Positions 25,002 through 33,031 of a DNA stretch of 38,693 bases are shown here, in pieces. The position numbers were made by a program, and so were the translations under genes. The stretch comes from Deltaproteobacteria bacterium (GTDB taxonomy: Bacteria > Myxococcota > JACRCW01), in contig JACRCW010000078.1 in NCBI GenBank assembly GCA_016218805.1, forward strand, positions 1-38,693, in the 5' to 3' direction. The notes beneath the pieces are model-generated. The model did no database searches. It worked only from the letters and a program-made list of their open reading frames with translations, and had not been told where the DNA came from. How positions within the stretch are numbered: the first letter of the stretch is position 1; each line of letters starts with the position of its first letter.

Positions 25002-26324
25002 ATGGGCAGCACCCAGGAGGTTATCGTCCGGTTCCTGCGGAACCTGGGCAGCCGCAAGGAGGTGGAGCAGTACCTCAAGCTGTTCTCCTCCGTGGATGCA
25101 CGCCGGTTCGCGGTGATCCGCGTGGAGGGCGCGGTCCTGCAGGATGACCTGGAAACGCTGGCTTCCGCGCTCACCTTCATCCAACGCGTGGGCCTGACCC
25201 CCGTGGTCATCCATGGTGCCGGGCCGCAGCTGTCACACCAGCTGCGTGACGCCGGCATTGACCCTGAGCGCGTGGACGGCGTGCGCGTGACCACGCCCCA
25301 GGCGCTGGAAATCGCGCGCAAGGTGTTCATCCGCGAAAACCTCCGCCTGGTGGAAGCGCTGGAATCCGTGGGCACCCGCGCGCGGCCCGTCACCAGCGGT
25401 ATCTTTGAAGCCAGACTCGTCGACAAGAAGCGCTTTGGGCTCGTGGGTGACGTCACCCAGGTCCACACGGAGGCCATTGATTCCGCGCTGCGCTCCGGTC
25501 ACATGCCCATCATTGCCTCGCTCGGGGAGACCCCGGCCGGGCAGATTCTCCACGTCAACTCGGACGTGGGTGCCGCGGCGCTGGCGCGCGCGCTGGAGCC
25601 GTTCAAGGTGGTCTTTCTCACGCACACCGGCGGGCTGCTGGATCAGGACCAGCAGATCATCTCCGCCGTGAACATTGAGGAGGACTACGCGGACATGCTC
25701 GCGGAGCCCTGGCTGGACAGCGACACGCGCACGCGGCTGCAGGCCATCAAGGAACTCCTGGACGGGCTGCCCCGCTCGTCGTCGGTGTCCATCACCTCAC
25801 CGGAGAACCTGGTGCGTGAGCTGTTCACGCACAAAGGCGCCGGGACCCTGGTCCGCCGTGGCGAACACATCCGCCTGCACGAATCCATGGAAAAGATCGA
25901 CCGCAATCGCCTCGCGGAGCTGCTGGAGCAGGCGTTTGGGCGCAAGCTGACGGTGGACTACTTCACCCGCAAGGACTTCTACCGCGTGTACCTGTCGGAC
26001 TCGTACCGCGCCACGGCAATCCTCACGCTGGAGGATGGCATTCCGTACCTGGACAAGTTCGCCGTCACCAGTGAGGCGCAGGGCGAAGGCATTGCCAGCT
26101 CGCTGTGGCACTGCATCACGCGTGACAACAAGCAGCTGTTCTGGCGTTCCCGCCTGGATAACGAGATCAACGGCTGGTACTTCCAGAAGAGCGACGGGTC
26201 GTTCCGGACTGACAAATGGGTGGTATTCTGGTACGGCATTCACAATTTCGACACGATTCGCCGCTGCGTGGAGCTGGCCAAGGCCATGCCGCCCACCCTC
26301 AAGCAGCACAGCATTGGGAGCTGA
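25002..26324 (+). CDS. argB/argA fusion: Bifunctional N-acetylglutamate kinase/synthase (NAGK-NAGS)
   Basis: A 440-aa fusion performing the first two steps of arginine synthesis. Residues about 1-285 are the amino acid kinase domain (VIRVEGAVLQDD, VVIHGAGPQLS, NVNSDVGAAALARAL-like block, FLTHTGGLLD). From about 290 a GNAT acetyltransferase domain follows, with the acetyl-CoA loop AVTSEAQGEGIASSLW near residues 355-370. This order and length match the NAGS-K enzymes of Xanthomonas and relatives and vertebrate mitochondrial NAGS. AAGGAG 5 bases upstream fixes the ATG at 25002. Such enzymes are usually sensitive to arginine feedback, so this protein is the likely control point; the sequence shows no other regulator. 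Confidence 0.95.
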   Translation: MGSTQEVIVRFLRNLGSRKEVEQYLKLFSSVDARRFAVIRVEGAVLQDDLETLASALTFIQRVGLTPVVIHGAGPQLSHQLRDAGIDPERVDGVRVTTPQALEIARKVFIRENLRLVEALESVGTRARPVTSGIFEARLVDKKRFGLVGDVTQVHTEAIDSALRSGHMPIIASLGETPAGQILHVNSDVGAAALARALEPFKVVFLTHTGGLLDQDQQIISAVNIEEDYADMLAEPWLDSDTRTRLQAIKELLDGLPRSSSVSITSPENLVRELFTHKGAGTLVRRGEHIRLHESMEKIDRNRLAELLEQAFGRKLTVDYFTRKDFYRVYLSDSYRATAILTLEDGIPYLDKFAVTSEAQGEGIASSLWHCITRDNKQLFWRSRLDNEINGWYFQKSDGSFRTDKWVVFWYGIHNFDTIRRCVELAKAMPPTLKQHSIGS

Positions 26325-26325
26325 G

Positions 26326-27237
26326 ATGGCACGGCTGCGCATCGGCCTGGTGGGGGCCCGGGGCTACGTGGGCTCGGAACTGGTGGCGCTGGTGGAGGCG
26401 CACCCGGCGCTGGAGCTTGCGTGGGCGGCCAGCCGCAGTGGGGCCGGAACGGTGGGCCACGTTGCGCTGGAGGAGCTGACGCCGGCGGACGTGGAGCGCC
26501 GTGGCGCGGACGCAGTGGTGCTCGCGCTGCCCAATGGGCAGGCGGCGGCGTGGCTGCCGTCGCTGGAAAAGGTGCCCGTGGTGGTGGACCTGTCCGCGGA
26601 CCAGCGGTTCAATGACGCGTGGGTGTACGGATTGCCGGAGTTGCACCGCGCCCGGATCCGCTCCGCGCGGCGCATTGCCAACCCCGGCTGCTACGCCACC
26701 GGCATCCAACTGGGTCTGGCCCCATTGCTGCCGCTGCTGGCCGAAACACCGCACGTGTTTGGCGTCTCCGGCTACAGCGGCGCGGGTACCACCCCGGCTG
26801 ACAAGAACAACCCGGAGAAACTCCGGGACAACCTCATGCCCTATTCGCTCATTGACCACGCGCACGAACGCGAAGTGAGCCACCACCTGGGGCGTCCGGT
26901 GCACTTCATGCCGCATGTGGCGCCGTTCTTCCGCGGCATCACGCTCACCATGTCCATGGTGCTGCGGCAGCCCCGGGACCGTGACGCGCTGCGGGCGCTG
27001 TTCCAGGAGCGCTATGGTGCCGAGCCGCTGGTTCGCATCGTTGACGATACGCCGCTCGTCCGCGACGCGGTGGGCAGCCACCGGGTGACCCTTGGCAGCA
27101 TCACCACCGCCGGACCGCGGGCGGTGCTGGTGGTGACGCTGGACAACCTGCTCAAGGGCGCGGCCACGCAGGCTCTGCAGAACATTAACCTCGCGCTGGG
27201 GCGCGACGAATTCGAAGGGATTCCCATCCATGGTTAA
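26326..27237 (+). CDS. argC: N-acetyl-gamma-glutamyl-phosphate reductase
   Basis: A 303-aa NADPH-dependent reductase turning acetylglutamyl phosphate into the semialdehyde. The NADP fold begins IGLVGARGYVGSELV, and the catalytic Cys lies in IANPGCYATG near residue 122. The substrate-site histidines and Arg fall in HFMPHVAPFFRG. It starts 1 bp after the previous stop, with GGGAG 5 bases upstream. Its last 8 bp overlap argH. Length is at the short end for the family but no motif is missing. An aminotransferase (ArgD) for the next step is not in this operon. Confidence 0.96.
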   Translation: MARLRIGLVGARGYVGSELVALVEAHPALELAWAASRSGAGTVGHVALEELTPADVERRGADAVVLALPNGQAAAWLPSLEKVPVVVDLSADQRFNDAWVYGLPELHRARIRSARRIANPGCYATGIQLGLAPLLPLLAETPHVFGVSGYSGAGTTPADKNNPEKLRDNLMPYSLIDHAHEREVSHHLGRPVHFMPHVAPFFRGITLTMSMVLRQPRDRDALRALFQERYGAEPLVRIVDDTPLVRDAVGSHRVTLGSITTAGPRAVLVVTLDNLLKGAATQALQNINLALGRDEFEGIPIHG

Positions 27238-28564
27238 GCCGCTGTGGGACAAGGGCGCTGCATCACCGGATGACCGCATGCAACGCTTCTGCGCGGGTGA
27301 CGACGTGAGTTGGGACCGCGCGCTGTTCCCGCATGACATCCGCGCGTCGCGCGCGCACGTGCGCGGGCTGCTCCGCATTGGCCTGCTCACGGAAGCGGAA
27401 TGCGCGGCATTGTGCAACGGCCTGGATGAGCTGCATGCGGCGTTTGGCGCGGGCACGTTTGTCCTGGACGCGCGCTATGAGGACGGCCACACGGCGATTG
27501 AGGCGTTCCTGGGCGAGATGCTCGGCGAAACCGGGCGCAAGGTGCACACCGGGCGCAGCCGCAATGACCAGGTGCTGGTGGCGCAGCGGCTGTACCTCAA
27601 GGAGGCGCTGACCACGCTGCTGACCGAGGAGCTGGACATTGCCGGCACCTGCCTGCAGCGCGCGCGGCTCACCATGGACGTGCCCATGCCCGGGTACACG
27701 CACATGCAGCGCGCCGTGCCGTCGTCCGTGGGGGCGTGGTTTGCGGCGTTTGCGGAGGGTTTCACGGAGAATGCGTTTGTGGCGCTGGCCGCGCGGGACG
27801 CCGCGGATGCGTGCCCGCTGGGCACTGCAGCTGGCTACGGGGTGAACCTGGCGCTGGACCGGCAGGGCGTGGCGCAGGAACTGGGCTTTTCCCGGGTGCT
27901 GGTGTCCCCCATCTACGCGCAGAACAGCCGCGGCAAGGTGGAGCGGCTGGCGCTGGAGGCGCTGCACCAGGCGCTGCTGGACACGCGGCGGCTGGCCTGG
28001 GATCTCGCGCTGTTTGTCACGTCCGAGTTTGCGTTTGCGCGGCTCCCGGAGGCGTTTACCACCGGTTCCTCCATCATGCCCAACAAGCGCAACCCGGACG
28101 TCGTGGAGCTGCTGCGGCAACTGGCGGCGGTCACGTCCGGCGCGCTGGCGGAGCTGGACGCCACGCTCTCCCTGCCGTCGGGCTACCAGCGCGATCTGCA
28201 GGGGACCAAGGCGCCCGTGATTCGCGCGCTTTCCCGGGGATTGGACGGGCTTTCGCTGCTGCCGCGCCTGCTGGACGGCGTGGAATTTGATGCGTTGCGG
28301 ATGAATGTGGCCATTTCGCCGGAGATGTTTGCCACGGACCGGGCCATGGAGCTGGCGCGCAGCGGCGTGCCGTTCCGGGACGCGTACGGGCGGGCGGCCG
28401 TGGAGATTGTTGGGGCGGCGGCGGTGACGGCGGAACAGAGCCTGGCGGCGCGGGTGTCCCTGGGCGGGATGGGAAACCCGGGCCTGGACGTGGTGGAGAA
28501 GCGGCTGGCGGAAGCCACCGCGGCCGCGGATCAGCGCAGCGGCACGGGCGAATCCGGACGGTGA
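27230..28564 (+). CDS. argH: Argininosuccinate lyase
   Basis: A 444-aa member of the fumarase/aspartase superfamily that releases arginine and fumarate, the last step of the route. The signature GSSIMPNKRNPD is at about residues 279-290, with HTGRSRNDQV near 105 and the catalytic T-x-Q region GYTHMQRAVPSS near 156. It begins inside the argC stop (ATGGTTAA, 8-bp overlap). It is the last operon gene; its final 34 bp are antisense to the 3' end of the converging TPR gene, and no terminator separates them. Confidence 0.97.
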   Translation: MVKPLWDKGAASPDDRMQRFCAGDDVSWDRALFPHDIRASRAHVRGLLRIGLLTEAECAALCNGLDELHAAFGAGTFVLDARYEDGHTAIEAFLGEMLGETGRKVHTGRSRNDQVLVAQRLYLKEALTTLLTEELDIAGTCLQRARLTMDVPMPGYTHMQRAVPSSVGAWFAAFAEGFTENAFVALAARDAADACPLGTAAGYGVNLALDRQGVAQELGFSRVLVSPIYAQNSRGKVERLALEALHQALLDTRRLAWDLALFVTSEFAFARLPEAFTTGSSIMPNKRNPDVVELLRQLAAVTSGALAELDATLSLPSGYQRDLQGTKAPVIRALSRGLDGLSLLPRLLDGVEFDALRMNVAISPEMFATDRAMELARSGVPFRDAYGRAAVEIVGAAAVTAEQSLAARVSLGGMGNPGLDVVEKRLAEATAAADQRSGTGESGR

Positions 28565-29766
28565 CGCCGGCGCTGGCCGCGGTCCAGGTACAGCGCCGGC
28601 CCCGCGTCACGCCGCATGTCCTTCACCGCCAGCGCCAGCTTCCGGAGCGGCTCCAGCACGGCGGTGGGGGTGGCCGGCGCATCCAGGATGGATTTCGCGG
28701 TGATTGTCTGGTCCGGAGCACCCGGGCCGTCCTGGAGCCGGCCCAGGATATCCGCGGAAAACGCGGGTTCCTCCCGCCAGGACGCATTCCAGGCAAACAC
28801 CGGCTGCCCCGGGCGCTGCCATTGCAGGACTTCCAGCCAGGCGTCATCCACGGCGCTGGTGCTGAACAGCACAAGGAGCCCGGGCTCCAGGGACCCGCGC
28901 GCCGGGTACTCCACCACCGGGCGGGACAGCCGCTCGGCCAGGGCGGCGGCCAGCGTGGCACTCCCGGGAAGCGCCAGCGAATACACCGTTGACGGCGTCA
29001 CTCCCAGCGCGTCCAGCGCGGCCAGGGCGCCGTCCACCCCCAGCCGGCGGTGGGCGGCGGAATCCGCGGGTTGCCCGTGGCGCCCGCCCAACGGGCCGGA
29101 GGTATCCACCAGGAATCCGCCATTGACCACAAAATGCCAGCCCCGCAGGTCCGTCCCGTCCAGCGGTGTCGCGGTCCGGGCCACGTCGTAACGCGCCAGC
29201 ATGTGGTCCAATTCGTGGGCCAGCGGGAGCATTTCCGGGTCTTTCTCCCGCAACAGGTTGGGGACCAGCGCGCGCGCCGCGTCCACGTCGCGGCACATGA
29301 GGTGGTTGAATGCCAGCAGGTAGCGCAGGTTGAAACTCTCGCGCAGCAACACCGGGTCCGCGGCCAACAGGAACCCGCGCGCCTCGTCGTGGCGCCGCAG
29401 GTCCTCCAGGGAACAGGACAGCTCGGTGAGGATGTCCTCATTGGTGGGCTTGAGGCGGTGTGCGTACAGGAACAGGCAGGCGGCCACCTCCGGCCGGCCA
29501 TCCTCCAACAACTCATAGCCCGTCTTGAACAGCAGTTTCACGTCGTGGGGGTCGCGCGCCAGCTTGTCCATGGGCTCCCACCAGGCCCGCCGTTCCCACT
29601 TGCGGCCCACCTGCGCCAGCGCCGCCAGCACCGCCCTCCATGCCGCCGCGTCCAACTCCGTGCCCGGGTATTCCAGCAACGGCGACAGCAGGTCCCACGC
29701 CTTGGCGTGCTCGCCCGCCTTGTTGAGCTCCGTGGCCTCGGCGGCGCGTTGTGACGGGTCCGGCAT
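28531..29766 (-). CDS. TPR-like protein of unknown function
   Basis: A 411-aa soluble protein. The N-terminal half is a series of helical repeats (AAEATELNKAGEHAKAWDLLSPLL, KLLFKTGYELLEDGRPEVAACLFLYAHRLKP, ILTELSCSLEDLRRHDEARGFLL) spaced like TPRs. The C-terminal 200 residues (LRGWHFVVNGGFLVDTSGPLGG, TVYSLALPGSATLAAALAERL, FAWNASWREEP) are not recognised and look like an alpha/beta domain. The ATG at 29766 was chosen over a GTG at 29811 because GGAGGA lies 11 bases upstream. It converges with argH and overlaps its 3' end by 34 bp; pirin is divergent upstream. Confidence 0.8.
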   Translation of the reverse strand: MPDPSQRAAEATELNKAGEHAKAWDLLSPLLEYPGTELDAAAWRAVLAALAQVGRKWERRAWWEPMDKLARDPHDVKLLFKTGYELLEDGRPEVAACLFLYAHRLKPTNEDILTELSCSLEDLRRHDEARGFLLAADPVLLRESFNLRYLLAFNHLMCRDVDAARALVPNLLREKDPEMLPLAHELDHMLARYDVARTATPLDGTDLRGWHFVVNGGFLVDTSGPLGGRHGQPADSAAHRRLGVDGALAALDALGVTPSTVYSLALPGSATLAAALAERLSRPVVEYPARGSLEPGLLVLFSTSAVDDAWLEVLQWQRPGQPVFAWNASWREEPAFSADILGRLQDGPGAPDQTITAKSILDAPATPTAVLEPLRKLALAVKDMRRDAGPALYLDRGQRRRHRPDSPVPLR

Positions 29767-29864
29767 GTGCGTGGTGGTCCTCCGCGCACAGCAGTCGCAC
29801 GGCGTCGGCACCCGCGCAACCCGGCGTGCCTGCGGCGCCGCGGGCCGTTTGCTAACGCTTGACC

Positions 29865-30875
29865 ATGGACCCGCTCATCCTGGACGTCCGGCCGTTGGGG
29901 TTCCCGTGGGAAACCGTGGACCCGTTCCTGTTCTGCGTGCACCACCAGGACGCGTACCCCGCGGGGACGGAACGGCTGGGCCCGCCTCCAGCGGCGTTGC
30001 ACGGGCGTGACCTGGGCCAGGACTTCCAGGTGCGTGACGGGTGGCGCATGTACCACGGCGAAGTGGTCCCCGGTTTCCCGCAACACCCGCACCGCGGGTT
30101 CGAGACGGTGACCATTGTCCGCCGCGGCCTGGTGGATCATTCTGATTCCCTGGGTGCGGCGGCGCGGTTTGGTCACGGTGATGTGCAGTGGCTCACCGCG
30201 GGCACGGGCATTGTGCACAGCGAGATGTTCCCGCTGCTGGAGCAGAACCAGCCCAATCCGCTGGAGCTGTTCCAGATCTGGCTCAATCTGCCGGCGGCGG
30301 ACAAACACGCGGAACCGCATTTCTCCATGCTGTGGGCACCTGACATCCCCGTCGTGGAGTCCCCCGGGGCCCGCGTCACCGTCGTGGCGGGGACGCTCGC
30401 GGGCCAGCGCGCGCCGCCGCCGCCGCCGCGGTCGTGGGCCCGCCGGCCGGATTCGGACGTGGCCATCTGGAGCGTGCGCCTGGACGCCGGCGCCACGCTG
30501 CACCTGCCGCGCGCGGCGGGGGAGCGGACCGCGCGGACGCTGTACTTCTTTGCCGGCCCGTCGGTGGCGGTGGGGGACCACGTACAGCGGGAACCCGGCG
30601 CGCTGTTCATCCGCGCGGACCGTGACGTGACCCTCACCGCGGGCGACGGCACCGCGGAGCTCCTGCTCCTGCAGGGACGTCCCATTGGCGAACCGGTGGT
30701 GCAATACGGGCCATTTGTGATGAACACGCCGGAGGAGATCCAGCGGGCGTTCCAGGACTACCGGCGGACGCAATTCGGCGGGTGGCCGTGGCCGGAGAAT
30801 GACCCGGTGCACGGCCGGCAGGCGGGACGCTTTGCCCGCCACGCGGACGGCCGCGTGGAGCGCGCGGCCGAATAG
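29865..30875 (+). CDS. Pirin family protein
   Basis: A 336-aa bicupin. The metal-binding first cupin is intact: HPHRGFETVT near residues 73-82 and GTGIVHSEMFP near 110-120 provide the His, His, His, Glu ligands. The second cupin follows (SVRLDAGATLHLPRAAGERTARTLYFFAG, then LLLLQGRPIGEPVVQYGPFVMNT). Bacterial pirins include quercetin dioxygenases and metabolic regulators; nothing here decides which. It is slightly longer than the usual 230-300 aa because of a C-terminal extension and a Pro-rich loop around 185-195. No clear Shine-Dalgarno precedes the ATG. Confidence 0.93.
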   Translation: MDPLILDVRPLGFPWETVDPFLFCVHHQDAYPAGTERLGPPPAALHGRDLGQDFQVRDGWRMYHGEVVPGFPQHPHRGFETVTIVRRGLVDHSDSLGAAARFGHGDVQWLTAGTGIVHSEMFPLLEQNQPNPLELFQIWLNLPAADKHAEPHFSMLWAPDIPVVESPGARVTVVAGTLAGQRAPPPPPRSWARRPDSDVAIWSVRLDAGATLHLPRAAGERTARTLYFFAGPSVAVGDHVQREPGALFIRADRDVTLTAGDGTAELLLLQGRPIGEPVVQYGPFVMNTPEEIQRAFQDYRRTQFGGWPWPENDPVHGRQAGRFARHADGRVERAAE

Positions 30876-31002
30876 GTCAGGCAAATGCTATAGAAAACAG
30901 CCAACTGTGGCAGATCTCGCAACAAGTTCCGCCACAGGTCGGATAACCTGGGCATCGGTAGGATGCCGTATGCGGCTTCCCCACCCCACGCCCGGATGGT
31001 CC

Positions 31003-31566
31003 ATGCAATCGCTCCTTCGCTCCAAGACGCTTCTCACCTGGCTGGTCCTAGCCATTCCGCTGGGGGTGGCTGGGACGTGGCGGTGGGTGGAGCCCGCTCC
31101 GGCGGCTGAGGCGTCCCTGGAGGACGCATCAGAAGGCGGGGCGCGGCTGGTGACCAGTGTGACGCTGACCGCTGAGCGCGTGACGCCGGAGGTCCGCAAG
31201 AGCAGCCGCGCGGCTGGGGTGGCGCGCAAGGATCCGCGGCCCACGCTGAACGCTCCGGTGGATCCAGCGCGGAGTGTGGCGCGCGGGCGTGGCGTGGCAA
31301 CGCTGCGCGCGTACGGGAGTTCCGGGAAAGGTGACCTTTCGCGTGACGCGCAGGCGGAACAGGACGCGGACCGCGCGGTGCGGGTGATGGAGCTGCAGAC
31401 GCGGCTGGAGCGCGTAGTGCGCGAGCTGGAGCGGACGCACCGGTCAGAGCGCGTGTCCGCCTTGCTGGCGCGTGCACGCGCCGCCCAGGGCGAGCTGGCC
31501 GCTGGCCGCGATGCCACGCCCGAGGTGGAGCGTCTTGAGCGGGCCGCCACTGCCCTTCGGCCGTAG
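31003..31566 (+). CDS. Membrane-anchored or exported coiled-coil protein
   Basis: A 187-aa unrecognised protein. The N-terminus (MQSLLRSKTLLTWLVLAIPLGVAGTW) is a signal anchor or uncleaved signal; the middle is a low-complexity basic/acidic stretch, and residues about 105-185 form a predicted coiled coil (RAVRVMELQTRLERVVRELERTH...). An ATG at 30970 is also in frame and has AGGA 7 bases upstream, so the real protein may be 11 residues longer. The gap before it (30876-30969) is unusually AT-rich for this genome, with CTATAG as a possible -10, but no good -35 was found. Confidence 0.65.
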   Translation: MQSLLRSKTLLTWLVLAIPLGVAGTWRWVEPAPAAEASLEDASEGGARLVTSVTLTAERVTPEVRKSSRAAGVARKDPRPTLNAPVDPARSVARGRGVATLRAYGSSGKGDLSRDAQAEQDADRAVRVMELQTRLERVVRELERTHRSERVSALLARARAAQGELAAGRDATPEVERLERAATALRP

Positions 31567-31616
31567 GCCGGCCGCCGGACACCGCCCGTCCCGACGAGAC
31601 ACACGGGGCGCGTTTC

Positions 31617-31646
31617 TTGACCGCGGGTGCCGGGGCTGCCTAGCGT
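31617..31646 (+). promoter_or_regulatory. Candidate promoter before the 88-aa gene and rluD
   Basis: TTGACC at 31617-31622 and, 18 bp on, TAGCGT at 31641-31646. It is weak but fits the TTGAC-based promoters seen elsewhere in this window. Confidence 0.3.
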
Positions 31647-31668
31647 CGCGGCCGGAGGTCATCCCGTC

Positions 31669-31935
31669 ATGGCATTGATCGATTCCCCCGAACTGGCCAT
31701 GCGTCTGGCGCGCGCGATTGCGTCGGACATCTCGCTCTACAACGAAGCGAAGATCGTGGGCGGCATCCAGAACGACAACCTGTTTGAATCCCTGGACGCT
31801 GAACTTGCCGAGGGCCGCGAGCTGTACAAGAGCCGCGTGACGCCGGACCTGTACGGGCGGACCAACTATTTCGACCGCGCGATTGTTGACGTGCTGATGC
31901 GCGGAAAGGGTCACATCAAGTCCAAGATATGGTGA
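31669..31935 (+). CDS. Small conserved-looking protein upstream of rluD
   Basis: An 88-aa soluble protein (MALIDSPELAMRLARAIASD...IKSKIW), acidic and helical, with no signal peptide and good codon use. GGAGG 10 bases upstream supports the ATG at 31669. It overlaps the start of the rluD-like gene by 7 bp, implying translational coupling. I recall similar short proteins of unknown function in myxobacterial genomes but cannot name a family. A ribosome-linked role is only suggested by the neighbour. Confidence 0.78.
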   Translation: MALIDSPELAMRLARAIASDISLYNEAKIVGGIQNDNLFESLDAELAEGRELYKSRVTPDLYGRTNYFDRAIVDVLMRGKGHIKSKIW

Positions 31936-32966
31936 ACCCGTCGGACGACGACGAGGACGAGGCCGCACCGGAAGCCGCGGTCCTGCTCATCCACAATGTG
32001 CTCATTCCCCCCGCGGCGCCCGCGGCGCGGCTGGACCGTTTCCTGGCGGATGCGCTGCCCGCGCTGTCACGCGCGCGCATCCAGTCCCTGATGGAGGCGG
32101 GGCGCGTGCTGGTGGACGGCCAGCCCGCCCGCGCAAGTCAGAAGGCGCGCGGTGGGCAGCGCGTGGAAGTGCGCGAACCGCGCCCGTTGCCAGTGGCGCT
32201 GCTGCCGCAGGACCTGCCGTTGTCCATCCTGTACCAGGACGCGGACATCGTCGTGGTGGACAAAGCCGCGGGGCGCGTGGTGCACCCGGCGCTGGGCAAC
32301 CCGGACGGGACGCTGGTCAACGCGCTGTTGTTCCACGTCAAGGACCTCGGCGGCATCAGCGGCGAACTCCGCCCCGGCATTGTGCACCGCCTGGACCGGG
32401 ACACCTCCGGGGTGCTGGTGGTGGCCAAGCATGATGCGGCGCTGGTGGCGCTGCAGCGGCAGTTCAAGGATCGCACCACGGAAAAGCGGTATCTCGCGTT
32501 GGTGCGCGGGGTGCCAGCGCCCTCGGCGGGAACGTGGTGCACGCCGTTTGGGCGCCACCCGGTGCAGCGGCAGAAGTTCACCGCGCGCGCCGGTGACCGC
32601 CAGGCGGTGACGGACTGGCGCACGCTGGCCACGGGCAGCGGCGGCATCAGCGCGGTGGAACTGGTGCTGCACACCGGGCGGACGCACCAGGTCCGCGTGC
32701 ACCTGTCTGAGCACGGGCTTCCCATCCTGGGTGACGACGTGTACGGCGGCCGCGCCGCGGAGCTGGCGCCGCGGCAGATGCTGCACGCGGCGCTGTTGTG
32801 CCTGGACCAGCCGGTGCGCTGCGGGCGGATGCGCTTTGTGGCGCCGCTGCCGGCGGACCTGGAGGACACCGCGCAGCGCTTTGGGCTGTTGGATGCGGTG
32901 CGCGCGTGGGCCACCGGTCTGGCGGACGGGGAGAAACCGCTGCGGAAACGCGCCTTGCGGCGGTAG
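31929..32966 (+). CDS. rluD-like: RluA/RluD-family pseudouridine synthase
   Basis: A 345-aa rRNA pseudouridine synthase. An acidic N-terminal extension precedes an S4-like RNA-binding domain (LDRFLADALPALSRARIQSLMEAGRVLVDGQ, about 35-70). The catalytic motif HRLDRDTSG places the nucleophilic Asp at residue 156. The later TEKRYLALVRG and HTGRTHQVRVHLSEHG are family hallmarks. Length and S4 domain favour RluD (23S 1911/1915/1917) over RluA or RluC, though the exact target is inference. The start overlaps the upstream 88-aa gene by 7 bp. Confidence 0.92.
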   Translation: MVNPSDDDEDEAAPEAAVLLIHNVLIPPAAPAARLDRFLADALPALSRARIQSLMEAGRVLVDGQPARASQKARGGQRVEVREPRPLPVALLPQDLPLSILYQDADIVVVDKAAGRVVHPALGNPDGTLVNALLFHVKDLGGISGELRPGIVHRLDRDTSGVLVVAKHDAALVALQRQFKDRTTEKRYLALVRGVPAPSAGTWCTPFGRHPVQRQKFTARAGDRQAVTDWRTLATGSGGISAVELVLHTGRTHQVRVHLSEHGLPILGDDVYGGRAAELAPRQMLHAALLCLDQPVRCGRMRFVAPLPADLEDTAQRFGLLDAVRAWATGLADGEKPLRKRALRR

Positions 32967-32983
32967 GAGCCGCTGCCTATAAG
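32955..32983 (+). promoter_or_regulatory. Candidate promoter of the carbamoyltransferase gene
   Basis: TTGCGG (32955-32960), a 17-bp spacer and TATAAG (32978-32983). The -10 is near-consensus and unusual in this GC-rich background; the -35 lies within the last codons of the rluD-like gene. It suggests independent transcription of the next gene. Confidence 0.55.
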
Positions 32984-33031
32984 CCGCGCCCCTGCCCGGG
33001 CGTCTGCCCGCGGTCACAAAGGTGCCACGCC

